NCBI GenBank assembly: GCA_964620605.1 | Contig: CAZUHQ010000074.1 | Span: forward strand, 1 to 17,743 | From: Thalassotalea_E sp964620605 | GTDB taxonomy: Bacteria > Pseudomonadota > Gammaproteobacteria > Enterobacterales > Alteromonadaceae | Direction: 5' to 3' | DNA length: 17,743 nucleotides | Shown here: positions 7,743 to 14,939 of the stretch, in pieces | How positions within the stretch are numbered: the first letter of the stretch is position 1 | How the letters are laid out: each line of letters begins with the position of its first letter | The notes under the pieces: generated by a model | The model's input: only the letters and a program-made list of their open reading frames with translations | Told to the model about the DNA's origin: nothing | The model's database searches: none | Program-made: the position numbers and the translations under genes

Positions 7743-7791
7743 TGGCTTTATTATATGTCAGAATCCTTTGGCTGTATTTGATTTGCTTCAA
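7743..7791 (-). promoter_or_regulatory. ackA-pta promoter with FNR-type site at -41.5
   Basis: Minus strand. A perfect TATAAT -10 box occupies 7755-7750, which predicts a start at 7743. TTGAAGCAAATCAA at 7791-7778 matches the FNR consensus TTGAT-N4-ATCAA in 9 of 10 positions. Its centre lies between 7784 and 7785, exactly 41.5 bp before the predicted start: the class II activator position, where FNR replaces a good -35 box. No good -35 hexamer is present. FNR control of ackA-pta is known in E. coli; here it is inferred from sequence. Confidence 0.6.
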
Positions 7792-7874
7792 TATTTATCG
7801 ATAACGCAGAGATTAAGTTGTGATCGCCAATTTATGCTATCTTTTAAGTAAGAGTTGTTATACTGTGACGCATT

Positions 7875-8300
7875 ATGAATGTAGTAGAAATAGTGAAACT
7901 GGGTCGCAAATATATGCAGTTGTGGCCACAAAAGGCAGAATTAGCCAGTTATTTTGCCGAGTATCGTTCTATTCAGGTGAGTCGACTGGCCTGTCGCTAT
8001 TTGCCTGGTATCGCGCTTTTTATTTTGATCATCCAATTGTACCTCGGTGGTTTACCACAATTGCCACAATCTGTGGTCTATGCGGTGTTTATCTTAAGTA
8101 TTCCATTGCAGGCCTTAGTAATGCTAGGTGTTAAGGCTGATAAATATCTGCCACCGGCGTTAGCGGCCTGGTATAAGGAAGGGGTGGCGAAATTTAATCA
8201 AAGTGGCGGCCAGATCAAATTATCGATGCACAAGCCGCGCTATCTCGACTTGGCTCAGCTACTTAATTTAAGTTACGCGAACGCACATCAGAAATATTAA
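7875..8300 (+). CDS. yfbV: YfbV/UPF0208 (DUF412) family membrane protein
   Basis: A 141-residue protein with two membrane helices at about 43-59 and 66-86 and cytoplasmic ends. The N-terminal LGRKYMQLWPQK, the middle SRLACRYLPGIALF and LGGLPQLPQSV, and the LPPALAAWY segment match YfbV of E. coli (151 residues), which has been linked to keeping MatP-bound Ter DNA from affecting flanking chromosome regions. It is divergent from ackA, the same arrangement as in E. coli, which strengthens the call. The ATG at 7875 has no clear Shine-Dalgarno; TATACT at 7860-7865 is a possible -10 box and would give a very short leader. An overlapping 104-codon frame starting at 7820 is a shadow. Confidence 0.88.
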   Translation: MNVVEIVKLGRKYMQLWPQKAELASYFAEYRSIQVSRLACRYLPGIALFILIIQLYLGGLPQLPQSVVYAVFILSIPLQALVMLGVKADKYLPPALAAWYKEGVAKFNQSGGQIKLSMHKPRYLDLAQLLNLSYANAHQKY

Positions 8301-8326
8301 TACCAATTGATATTGATTATGTTATC

Positions 8327-8432
8327 GGTAGCTGTAGCTAGGTAAACAAGCAAGACGCTGCGAGTCCTTCAATGGAAGCTCAACACCCGCATCCCCACTG
8401 GTGATGCTTGCTCTTATCACCATAGCAACATC
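8327..8432 (+). repeat. 106-bp interspersed repeat, copy A
   Basis: This segment aligns without gaps over 106 bp to 16905-17010, with 14 differences (87% identity). It starts GGTAGC and ends CCATAGCAACATC. The core shared by both copies includes ATGGAAGCTCAACACC and CTGGTGATGCTTGCT. In this copy the internal hairpin and the CTTCAATGGAAG palindrome are imperfect, so it looks older than copy B. It lies 26 bp after yfbV in a convergent intergenic gap and ends about 25 bp from the CDGSH gene remnant. No terminal target duplication was seen. Confidence 0.85.
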
Positions 8433-8455
8433 TTATTTATCCATGGATTATTATT

Positions 8456-8587
8456 GACTATCGCCTTAAGGGAGCCGTCATAAAACGGCTGGTTGCTGCT
8501 TCTGCCTCAAGCACACCAAAAATATTGCCTGCCAGCTTCTACCATCACAGCAAAAGGGTCATCGGCTGCACGTTTTGCTTGAGCCAT
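8456..8587 (-). pseudogene. decayed CDGSH iron-sulfur protein gene
   Basis: Read from the ATG at 8587, the frame gives MAQAKRAADDPFAVMVEAGR, QYFWCA, a TGA stop at 8509-8507, then GRSSNQPFYDGSLKAI in the same frame. Intact CDGSH (mitoNEET-like) proteins read 'YFWCACGRSSNQPFCDGSHK' here, with three Cys and one His holding a [2Fe-2S] cluster. Only the first Cys survives: the second is now TGA, the third is Tyr (TAT) and the His is Leu (CTT). Sequence after the first domain is missing and gives way to repeat copy A. A good Shine-Dalgarno (AAAGGA) still precedes the ATG, and the gene lies 39 nt downstream of rlmA on the same strand. The match rests on my reading of the motif. Confidence 0.8.
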
Positions 8588-8626
8588 GTTTTTCCTTTAT
8601 TTAACTTTCAATGGCTTAAAGTATAG

Positions 8627-9436
8627 TTATTTTTGGTACAAGCGAATTAAAAAATCGGCCTGGCAGTGAAAGTCTGTCATAGTGGATAATGTTTGTTTGA
8701 TTTGCTCGGATGCCTTAAAGGCAAACGGGGTCATCGACAGCAGGTTTAAGATATCGTTGCCGGTTTTTAAGCTCATGGTGTAAGAAAGCTGTTGTTCGTC
8801 AATTAACCTTAGCTGCTCAATCGGTTGTCTTGCGACATCGTGTTCGTTCGCGTTTTGATAGATTTTTTCTTTTAATTCAAACAGGTGGCGCTGTGCTGGC
8901 GTGACGGTCAGCAAATAGCCTTTTGGCTTTAACACCCGGGTAAATTCTCGCTCTAAAATCGGTGCATAGATGGAAAATAGCCAGTCAAAGTGTTGATCGC
9001 TAAATGGCAGCTGTGACAAGGTGCCGACGCTAAAATGACATTGGCGATATTTCTTTGCCGCTTTTTTTATCGCCTCTTTCGCGATATCGATACCATAAAC
9101 CTGATTGTTAGCCGTTTGATGCTGGTGAGTGTAATAGCCTTCACCACAGCCTGCATCCAATACTCTGCCACAGGTATTGCCGTATGTTTGGTACATTTCG
9201 ACTAGCTGTTTGATTAACGGCTGGTAATAACCCTGTTCGAGAAACGCGCGGCGGGCATTGACCATAGCCTTGTTATCACCGGGATCTTTTGAATGCTTAA
9301 ATTGTACCGGTAGCAGGTTGACATAAGCTTCTTTAGCGATATCAAAACAATGATTATTACTACAGCTAAAGCTTCGCTGATTAAGTGTTAACGCCTGTTG
9401 GCAAATTGGGCAACGATATTGGACAAGTTCAGGCAT
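8627..9436 (-). CDS. rlmA: 23S rRNA (guanine(745)-N1)-methyltransferase
   Basis: A 269-residue SAM-dependent methyltransferase that methylates N1 of G745 in helix 35 of 23S rRNA. The N-terminal zinc module is visible as C9-P-I-C12 and C25 with H29, followed by the family block FDIAKEAYVNLLPVQ...DPGDNKAMVNARRAFLEQGYYQPL. The SAM-binding motif VLDAGCGEGYYTH is at 92-104. Length equals E. coli RlmA (269). The gene is intact and lies 80 nt downstream of xthA on the same strand, with a strong hairpin between them. No clear ribosome binding site precedes the ATG. Confidence 0.95.
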   Translation of the reverse strand: MPELVQYRCPICQQALTLNQRSFSCSNNHCFDIAKEAYVNLLPVQFKHSKDPGDNKAMVNARRAFLEQGYYQPLIKQLVEMYQTYGNTCGRVLDAGCGEGYYTHQHQTANNQVYGIDIAKEAIKKAAKKYRQCHFSVGTLSQLPFSDQHFDWLFSIYAPILEREFTRVLKPKGYLLTVTPAQRHLFELKEKIYQNANEHDVARQPIEQLRLIDEQQLSYTMSLKTGNDILNLLSMTPFAFKASEQIKQTLSTMTDFHCQADFLIRLYQK

Positions 9437-9468
9437 AGCAAAATAGTCGGGCTAAAGTGGTTTATTTT

Positions 9469-9494
9469 AGCAGAGGGAAGAGCCTCCCTCTGCT
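9469..9494 (-). terminator. 10-bp hairpin between xthA and rlmA
   Basis: AGCAGAGGGA (9469-9478) pairs perfectly with 9485-9494, loop AGAGCC. It starts 21 nt after the xthA stop and ends 33 nt before the rlmA start. No T-tract follows on the minus strand (AAAATAAACC), so it may act as an RNA 3'-end structure or partial terminator rather than a full intrinsic terminator. Confidence 0.4.
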
Positions 9495-9515
9495 TCGTAC
9501 TGATTTAATATCGGC

Positions 9516-10322
9516 TTATTTAAATACCGACCAGATCGGCGCATGATCCGACGGTTTTTCAATGGCGCGCAGTTCGTAATCTATCTCGGCTTCGATGCAG
9601 CTTTTAGCAAAATTTTCGGTTGCCAGAATCACATCAATACGCAGACCGCGGTTATCATCAAAGCCTTTTGAGCGGTAATCAAACCAGGAATAGCGCTCTT
9701 CACGCTCAGGATGTAATTCCCTAAAGGTATCTTTAAAGCCCCAATCCATTAAAGTCGCCAGCCATTCGCGCTCTTCCGGTTGGAAGCTACATTTACCGGT
9801 TTTTAACCAGCGTTTACGATTGACTTCGCCGATGCCAATATCCAGATCGATCGGCGAAATATTAATATCACCCATCACAACAACATGCTCATCAGGGGTA
9901 TGATGCTCATTTAAATAAGTCATTAAATCTTTATAAAACTGACGTTTATATGGGTATTTGGTTTCATGGGCAATATTGTCACCTTGAGGGAAGTAGCCGT
10001 TTAATACGGTAACTTTTTCACCTTTATCATTAGTGGTTTGCACCATGATCATTCGTTTTTGTGATTCTTCAGTATCGGTTGGAAAACCTTTAGTGACCAC
10101 ATCCGCTTGCTTTTTGCAGAGCATGGCGACACCGTAATGGGCTTTTTGGCCGTGAAAATACACGTGGTAGCCCATAGCTTCAACATCCGCCAGTGGAAAG
10201 GCATCGTCGTGCACCTTGATTTCTTGCAAGCCGATAATGTCAGGTTGATGTTTGTCGATAAGAGCTTGTAACTGGTGTAAGCGTGCGCGCAGGCCGTTAA
10301 TATTAAAAGAGATGATTTTCAT
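9516..10322 (-). CDS. xthA: exodeoxyribonuclease III
   Basis: A 268-residue EEP-fold nuclease of base excision repair: AP endonuclease and 3'-to-5' exonuclease on duplex DNA. All catalytic residues known from E. coli are present: Asn7 and Glu34 (FNINGLRAR, GLQEIKVHDD), Tyr110, Asp152 and Asn154 (GDINISPID), Asp230 and His260 (PSDHAPIW). It has the same length as the E. coli protein, with strong similarity throughout, such as FHGQKAHYGVAML. It is divergent from the GNAT gene across a 222-bp gap. A TTGACA -35 hexamer lies upstream. Confidence 0.97.
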   Translation of the reverse strand: MKIISFNINGLRARLHQLQALIDKHQPDIIGLQEIKVHDDAFPLADVEAMGYHVYFHGQKAHYGVAMLCKKQADVVTKGFPTDTEESQKRMIMVQTTNDKGEKVTVLNGYFPQGDNIAHETKYPYKRQFYKDLMTYLNEHHTPDEHVVVMGDINISPIDLDIGIGEVNRKRWLKTGKCSFQPEEREWLATLMDWGFKDTFRELHPEREERYSWFDYRSKGFDDNRGLRIDVILATENFAKSCIEAEIDYELRAIEKPSDHAPIWSVFK

Positions 10323-10336
10323 CAGCTAGCTTTGCC

Positions 10337-10365
10337 TTTAATTGAGTGATTCTTATTTTTGTCAA
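10337..10365 (-). promoter_or_regulatory. candidate xthA promoter
   Basis: Minus strand: a perfect TTGACA at 10365-10360, a 17-bp spacer, then ATTAAA at 10342-10337, a poor -10 match (three of six). It lies just upstream of the xthA ATG. The hexamer and spacing make it plausible, but the -10 is weak. Confidence 0.4.
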
Positions 10366-10544
10366 ATGGTAGCATGATTAAAGTTAGAGATGAATGTGTT
10401 CTATCACAATACTGTTATTGAAAGAACTTTATGTCGATGTTAACGTTTTTCGTTTATTAATTAGCTATTTTAACCTGAAGCTTAGTAGTATATCCGTTAC
10501 TACAAAGGAAGATGTTTTTTTGAGATACCGGAAAACTTAAACGT

Positions 10545-11081
10545 ATGTGTGAAATAAGAAAAGCAAATATCGATGATATTTCAGCTATTGCAGGGCTCCA
10601 TGCACAAAGCTGGCGAGATAATTATCAAGAGGCGTTGTCATCAGCGTATTTGAATCAAGATATTTTTACTGAAAGAAAGCATGTCTGGCATCAACGATTA
10701 ACGACCCCTTCATCGAATCAGCATGTGTTAGTTGCCGAAAATAACGGAGAATTTTGTGGTTTTATTTGTGCTTTTGGTGCTAACCATACTAAATACGGCA
10801 CTATTATTGATAATCTTCATGTTCATTCGTCGGCGAAAGGCAAAGGAATAGGAACCCAGTTATTAATAGCAGCTGCCAAGTGGGCTAACCGTGATTATCA
10901 AGAGCATAGTTTGTATCTTGAAGTTTTAGCATGTAATCAAAATGCGATAGGGTTTTATCAATCGCTTGGTGGTAAAAATGTTGATATTGCTTATTGGCAT
11001 ACGCCTTGTGGTAATAAAGTCAAAGAGTATATTTATCGCTGGGATAACCCTGCGATGTTAGCTGATGTCACTCATTGCTAA
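10545..11081 (+). CDS. GNAT family N-acetyltransferase
   Basis: A 178-residue acetyl-CoA-dependent acyltransferase. MCEIRKANIDDISAIAGLHAQSW is the usual first strand and helix; IIDNLHVHSSAKGKGIGTQLL at 87-107 is motif A, with the pyrophosphate loop around 98-103; and YLEVLACNQNAIGFYQSLGG is the C-terminal helix region (motif B). The substrate is unknown; no neighbouring gene names it. The region is visibly more A+T-rich, with ATA, AGA and TTA codons, than xthA or nirB beside it, which hints at acquisition. An in-frame ATG at 10512 is followed by TGA after three codons, so 10545 is the start; its ribosome binding site is weak. Confidence 0.88.
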   Translation: MCEIRKANIDDISAIAGLHAQSWRDNYQEALSSAYLNQDIFTERKHVWHQRLTTPSSNQHVLVAENNGEFCGFICAFGANHTKYGTIIDNLHVHSSAKGKGIGTQLLIAAAKWANRDYQEHSLYLEVLACNQNAIGFYQSLGGKNVDIAYWHTPCGNKVKEYIYRWDNPAMLADVTHC

Positions 11082-11315
11082 ATTTGCTTGTCACTGAATT
11101 AGAGCTGGCTAACACTACAACTTAAACGGAGCTATCTATATTTCATCAAAAGATAGTTATGAGCGTTACTTTGATGTTTATCCATTCTTTTTGAGATGTT
11201 ACTTTATTTATCTTATTACTTGATTTAACATCAATTTTTAAAAATTATTGGCGAGTTTACACATATTGCTATTTGTACCTTAAATTGCGGCGTTATATGC
11301 CAAGGATGATTCGAG

Positions 11316-11693
11316 TTGAGTATTAGCCCGTGGGCTTATGAAGCTAATGTTGAAAGCCCTAATCAAAGATATTTAGCCTCTGTTACTAATGCTAATGAAA
11401 TAGCGATGGGGGCGCCAACATCAGGAATCCTTTCCATTGATGGAAAAATCATTTCTACCCGATGTAATCCTTCGATTATATGGTCAAATACTTCTGAGTA
11501 TTTAGCATTTCCCGAATGGACTAAAGCAAATGACCAAAAGTTAATGGTTTATTCTATGAAATCCGGTGATTTGAAGCAGTTACCAAAAACTTATAGAGTA
11601 TTAGAACTTAAGCAGTTTAATGACTGGAATATAAAAGGTGTAGATTCACCTATTTATAAGTCCAAAGAAATAAATGTAGAAATTGATTTTTAG
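11316..11693 (+). CDS. unrecognised 125-residue protein, TTG start
   Basis: A 125-residue open frame reading SPNQRYLASVTNANEIAMGAPTSG in its first part and later CNPSIIWSNTSEYLAFPEW, KLMVYSMKSGDLKQL and GVDSPIYKSKEI. The repeated 'S...YLAxP/S' strands recall a single blade or two of a WD40/TolB-like propeller, and I have the impression of a widespread family of small proteins of this kind, but cannot name one. The only upstream start in frame after the TGA at 11307 is TTG at 11316, so the N-terminus may be shortened. It is A+T-rich like the GNAT gene and lies 234 bp downstream of it in the same direction. No signal peptide or membrane segment is seen. Confidence 0.6.
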   Translation: MSISPWAYEANVESPNQRYLASVTNANEIAMGAPTSGILSIDGKIISTRCNPSIIWSNTSEYLAFPEWTKANDQKLMVYSMKSGDLKQLPKTYRVLELKQFNDWNIKGVDSPIYKSKEINVEIDF

Positions 11694-11751
11694 TATTGGC
11701 ATATATCAATAGACTAAGGTATCAATAGTGAGTTTTTATTGCAAAGCTAAT

Positions 11752-11796
11752 AAAAAATCGCCAGATTTAATTATCAAAAGATAGTTAAATCTAGCG
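11752..11796 (-). terminator. intrinsic terminator of nirBD
   Basis: On the minus strand a 17-position stem (arms 11796-11780 and 11775-11759, one U-G wobble and one C-A mismatch) closes a UUUU loop. It is followed by A and six T (11757-11752). It starts about 25 nt after the nirD stop. Position, stem and T-tract all fit a Rho-independent terminator. On the plus strand no T-tract follows, so it serves nirBD rather than the gene ending at 11693. Confidence 0.75.
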
Positions 11797-11820
11797 TATT
11801 GTTATTTGTAGAAGTTTTTA

Positions 11821-12165
11821 TTAAACCAGTATTTGCACTTGTTCGCCATGAATGCGAGTTTGATAGCTGGTTACCGTGAGGCTTTCATCATCCAGACATT
11901 GTCCTGTCGTGAGTGAAAACCTTTCTTTATATAACGGCGAGGCAACAAATATTTCACCATCACTATCGCCAATGATGCCACGATACAGTACGTTAGCTTG
12001 TCCTGCCGGATCCCAATTGGAGATGCTATGTACCTGATCTTCAGCGGTGTGAAAAATTGCGAGTTGTAGCTCCTCATTAATCAGCGCGCACACTCCAGAG
12101 TGTTTGATCAAATCTTGTTTTTGACAGATGGTTTGCCAGTTTTGTGCATTTGTCGATATTGTCAT
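11821..12165 (-). CDS. nirD: nitrite reductase (NADH) small subunit
   Basis: A 114-residue Rieske-fold subunit that pairs with NirB in the cytoplasmic NADH-dependent reduction of nitrite to ammonium. NWQTICQKQDLIKHSGVCALINEELQLAIF and the later ASPLYKERFSLTTGQCLDDESL follow the NirD pattern. As in other NirD proteins, the two Cys-His pairs that hold a Rieske cluster are absent. The frame is open to 12201, but the ATG at 12165 has a strong GGGAGAG ribosome binding site 4 nt away and lies 16 nt after nirB, so I take it as the start. An intrinsic terminator follows. Confidence 0.92.
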   Translation of the reverse strand: MTISTNAQNWQTICQKQDLIKHSGVCALINEELQLAIFHTAEDQVHSISNWDPAGQANVLYRGIIGDSDGEIFVASPLYKERFSLTTGQCLDDESLTVTSYQTRIHGEQVQILV

Positions 12166-12181
12166 CGTTCTCTCCCAAGGT

Positions 12182-14770
12182 TTATACCGCAGCCAGCTCA
12201 TCGCGCTTATCTGTGATAGTGATTGTGTCGATTAACAGGCCAGAAGCCGTTTTTTCTTTCAGGGTCGCAGGGCGAATTTGTTCGCGTTCGTTAACAAATT
12301 GAATGTTGCTGTCGTTTTTTTCCGAGTTAACAAATTGTCTAAAACGTTTGAGTTGCTCCGGACTTTCTATGGTGGTTTTCCATTCACACTGATATGTGTC
12401 GATCACCGCTGCCATTTGTTTTTCAAGCTCATCGTTAATGCCTAGGTGATCATTAATCACCACTTTTTGTAAATATTCCAAGCCGCCTTCAATACTTTCC
12501 AGCCAAACGGAAGTGCGTTGTAGACGATCCGCCATACGGACATAAAACATCAGGTAGCGGTCGATGTATTTGATTAAGGTTTGATCGTCCAGATCTGTGG
12601 CAAACAAATCGGCGTGACGAGGTTTCATGCCGCCGTTACCACTGACATAGAGGTTCCAGCCATTTTCGGTAGCGATGACGCCGATATCTTTGCTTTGGGC
12701 TTCTGCGCATTCCCTGGTACAGCCAGAAACGGCGAACTTTACTTTGTGTGGTGTCCGTAACCCTTTGTAGCGATTTTCTAAGAAGATTGCCATCGACATG
12801 CTGTCTTGTACGCCATAGCGGCACCAGGTACTGCCAACACAGGATTTTACCGTGCGAAGTGACTTACCGTAGGCATGACCGGTTTCCATGCCAGCGGCAA
12901 TCAGTTTCTCCCAAATATCTGGTAACTGGTCGACTCTGGCGCCGAATAAGTCGATGCGCTGACCGCCGGTGACTTTGGTATAAAGGTTATATTCTTTGGC
13001 GATATGACCGATAGCAATCAATTTATCTGGTGTCACTTCACCGCCCGGCATCCGCGGCACGATAGAATAAGTCCCATCTTTTTGCATATTGCCAAGATAA
13101 ATGTCATTGGTATCTTGTAGCGGTAGGTGGTCTGATTGCAAAATGTAGTCGTTCCAAATCGAGGCGAGAATAGAACCAACGGTTGGTTTGCAAATTTCAC
13201 AGCCAATACCTTTACCGTGTTTTTCAATCAAAGTATCGAAGTTGCGAATTTTTTCCGCCTTAATAATATGAAACAGTTCGGTGCGGCTATAGGCAAAGTG
13301 TGAGCAGATATCTTTTTTCACTTCCATGCCGCGTTTGGCAAATTCATGCTCAGCGACGTTTTTAAGTAGCGCGGCACAACCGCCGCATCCCGTGCTGGCT
13401 TTAGTGGCGGTTTTAACTGCTGCGATATCGGTGGCACCAGCGTCGACGGCGCTGACAATATCACCCTTAGTGACATTTAAGCAGGAACAGATGGTGGCGT
13501 TATCTGGCAGAGCATCGACCCCTAAACTTGGCTTTTCACCGCTGCTTGGCAAGATTAGCGAATCAGGGTTTTCCGGTAAATCTATGCCGTTCAATGCGTA
13601 TTGCACTAATGAGTCATATTCGCTGGTATCTCCTACTAGCACAGCGCCGAGTAAGTTTTTTCCGTCCTGACTGACAACGATTTTTTTATAGATAACATCA
13701 CGATCGTTTTGGTAGGTAAAACACTGGGCGCCGGGGGTTTTTGCATGGGCATCACCGATGGAACCTACTTCCACCCCCATAAGTTTTAATTTGGTGCTCA
13801 TATCTGCGCCGGTAAAGCTTTCTTGCTGACCCTGAATATCCGCGGCAGCAACTTTCGCCATGCTGTATCCCGGGGCGACCAGGCCAAAAATAAAGTTATT
13901 CCACAGCGCACATTCACCTATGGCATAAATATCTTGATCAGAGGTTTGACATTGGTTGTTAACAACAATGCCGCCGCGCTCACCGATATCAAGATCAAAT
14001 TCGCGCGCTAAATTATCATAAGGACGAATACCAGCGGAGAATAAAATCAGGTCGGTTTCCAATGTGCTGCCATCAGCAAATTCCATACGGTGTACGCAGT
14101 TTTCACCATCAACAATCTGCTGAGTCGCTTTTTCGGTATGAACGGTTACTCCGAGCGCTTCAATTTTTTGCTTTAGCAGCGCGCCGCCGGCCTTATCTAA
14201 TTGCACTCCCATTAATTGTGGGGCAAATTCGACGACATGGGTTTCCAGTCCCAGTTCTTTTAACGCATTGGCCGCTTCCAGACCAAGTAAACCGCCACCA
14301 ACAACAACACCAATTTTACCTTGTTCGGCAGAGGCTTTGATTTGTTCTAAATCGCCAATTGTACGATAAACTAAGCAATGCTCACGTTCTTTGCCAGGAA
14401 TTGGCGGGACAAACGGATAAGAGCCGGTCGCCAGTACCAGTTTGTCATAGCTAAAAGTGTCACCTTGCTCGGTAGTGACAGTTTTTGCGGTTTTATTTAT
14501 ATGGGTGACTTTGGCATCTAAGTGAAAGTCGACGCCGAGTTTTTGATATTCTTCTGGGGTAGTCAATGCTAAATCGTTTGCGCTTTTACCGGCAAAATAT
14601 TCTGACAGGTGCACTCTGTCGTAGGCTAAATGAGACTCGGCAGAGAGCACTGTGAGCTGATAATTATCGTTTTTGCCAAGCTGCTCGACAAAGTGATGAC
14701 CGACCATGCCGTTACCGATTACCAGGATGCGTTGTTTACTGACTGATTGAGACTGTGCATTTAATTCCAT
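12182..14770 (-). CDS. nirB: nitrite reductase (NADH) large subunit
   Basis: An 862-residue siroheme enzyme reducing nitrite to ammonium with NADH. Domains in order: FAD-binding oxidoreductase (ILVIGNGMVG at 15-24), NADH-binding (VVVGGGLLGLEAA near 155-167), BFD-like [2Fe-2S] domain with Cys428, Cys430, Cys462 and Cys465, then the ferredoxin-like half and the siroheme/[4Fe-4S] site with Cys644, Cys650, Cys684 and Cys688 (CVGSTWC, CTREC). All cluster ligands are kept. An AGGAC ribosome binding site precedes the ATG. nirD follows 16 nt later. No nitrate reductase, nitrite transporter or siroheme synthase gene is adjacent in the window. The upstream sigma54-type promoter suggests nitrogen-controlled assimilation. 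Confidence 0.97.
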   Translation of the reverse strand: MELNAQSQSVSKQRILVIGNGMVGHHFVEQLGKNDNYQLTVLSAESHLAYDRVHLSEYFAGKSANDLALTTPEEYQKLGVDFHLDAKVTHINKTAKTVTTEQGDTFSYDKLVLATGSYPFVPPIPGKEREHCLVYRTIGDLEQIKASAEQGKIGVVVGGGLLGLEAANALKELGLETHVVEFAPQLMGVQLDKAGGALLKQKIEALGVTVHTEKATQQIVDGENCVHRMEFADGSTLETDLILFSAGIRPYDNLAREFDLDIGERGGIVVNNQCQTSDQDIYAIGECALWNNFIFGLVAPGYSMAKVAAADIQGQQESFTGADMSTKLKLMGVEVGSIGDAHAKTPGAQCFTYQNDRDVIYKKIVVSQDGKNLLGAVLVGDTSEYDSLVQYALNGIDLPENPDSLILPSSGEKPSLGVDALPDNATICSCLNVTKGDIVSAVDAGATDIAAVKTATKASTGCGGCAALLKNVAEHEFAKRGMEVKKDICSHFAYSRTELFHIIKAEKIRNFDTLIEKHGKGIGCEICKPTVGSILASIWNDYILQSDHLPLQDTNDIYLGNMQKDGTYSIVPRMPGGEVTPDKLIAIGHIAKEYNLYTKVTGGQRIDLFGARVDQLPDIWEKLIAAGMETGHAYGKSLRTVKSCVGSTWCRYGVQDSMSMAIFLENRYKGLRTPHKVKFAVSGCTRECAEAQSKDIGVIATENGWNLYVSGNGGMKPRHADLFATDLDDQTLIKYIDRYLMFYVRMADRLQRTSVWLESIEGGLEYLQKVVINDHLGINDELEKQMAAVIDTYQCEWKTTIESPEQLKRFRQFVNSEKNDSNIQFVNEREQIRPATLKEKTASGLLIDTITITDKRDELAAV

Positions 14771-14863
14771 CGTACTGTCCTACTATATTGGATTCTTGTG
14801 CTTTATTAGCGCGGTGGCGCTATTGGGCTTTAGTAGCAAGTCATTGTTGTTATTATTCGACTT

Positions 14864-14890
14864 ACTTTAGTGACAGCAAACTCAATGCCA
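14864..14890 (-). promoter_or_regulatory. sigma54-type -24/-12 promoter of nirBD
   Basis: Minus strand 14890-14875 reads TGGCATTGAGTTTGCT, against the sigma54 consensus TGGCAC-N5-TTGCW: one mismatch at the last -24 base, with the obligatory GG-N10-GC spacing. The expected start is near 14864, giving a leader of about 95 nt to nirB. Known nitrate/nitrite assimilation operons are often sigma54- and NtrC-dependent. Confidence 0.6.
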
Positions 14891-14939
14891 GTTGATAATT
14901 TCTATATATAACAGCGTGTTATGTTGTTTTGTTGTTTTT

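Noticed and set aside
7717..7791. 25-residue N-terminal extension of AckA
   Set aside because: Homologues start at the Met of 7716, and the extension would begin upstream of the predicted transcription start.
8507..8509. TGA in place of a cluster Cys in the CDGSH frame, possibly selenocysteine
   Set aside because: Cys-to-TGA is the mark of selenoproteins, but two other cluster ligands (Cys to Tyr, His to Leu) are also lost and the 3' part of the gene is missing, so decay explains it better. No SECIS-like hairpin was recognised directly after the TGA, only a short stem over 8473-8490.
10512..10523. Three-codon frame (Met-Phe-Phe-stop) with a good ribosome binding site, in frame with the GNAT gene
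   Set aside because: Too short to claim as a leader peptide; the T-run does not restore the GNAT frame by slipping, and the GNAT fold begins properly at 10545.
11285..11297. GGCGTTATATGCC as an integron attC end
   Set aside because: GTTATAT misses the GTTRRRY core at one position, no matching RYYYAAC partner with a foldable arm was found upstream, and there is no integrase in the window. Kept only as a weak hint in the findings.
12748..14340. Several plus-strand open frames of 60-114 codons inside nirB
   Set aside because: They are antisense shadows of a long, fully conserved coding region, with no recognisable domains.
14807..14822. TAGCGC-GGTG-GCGCTA hairpin in the predicted nirB leader as a NasT/ANTAR-type antitermination element
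   Set aside because: The loop is 4 nt rather than the hexaloop ANTAR proteins bind, there is no second matching hairpin and no T-tract after it.
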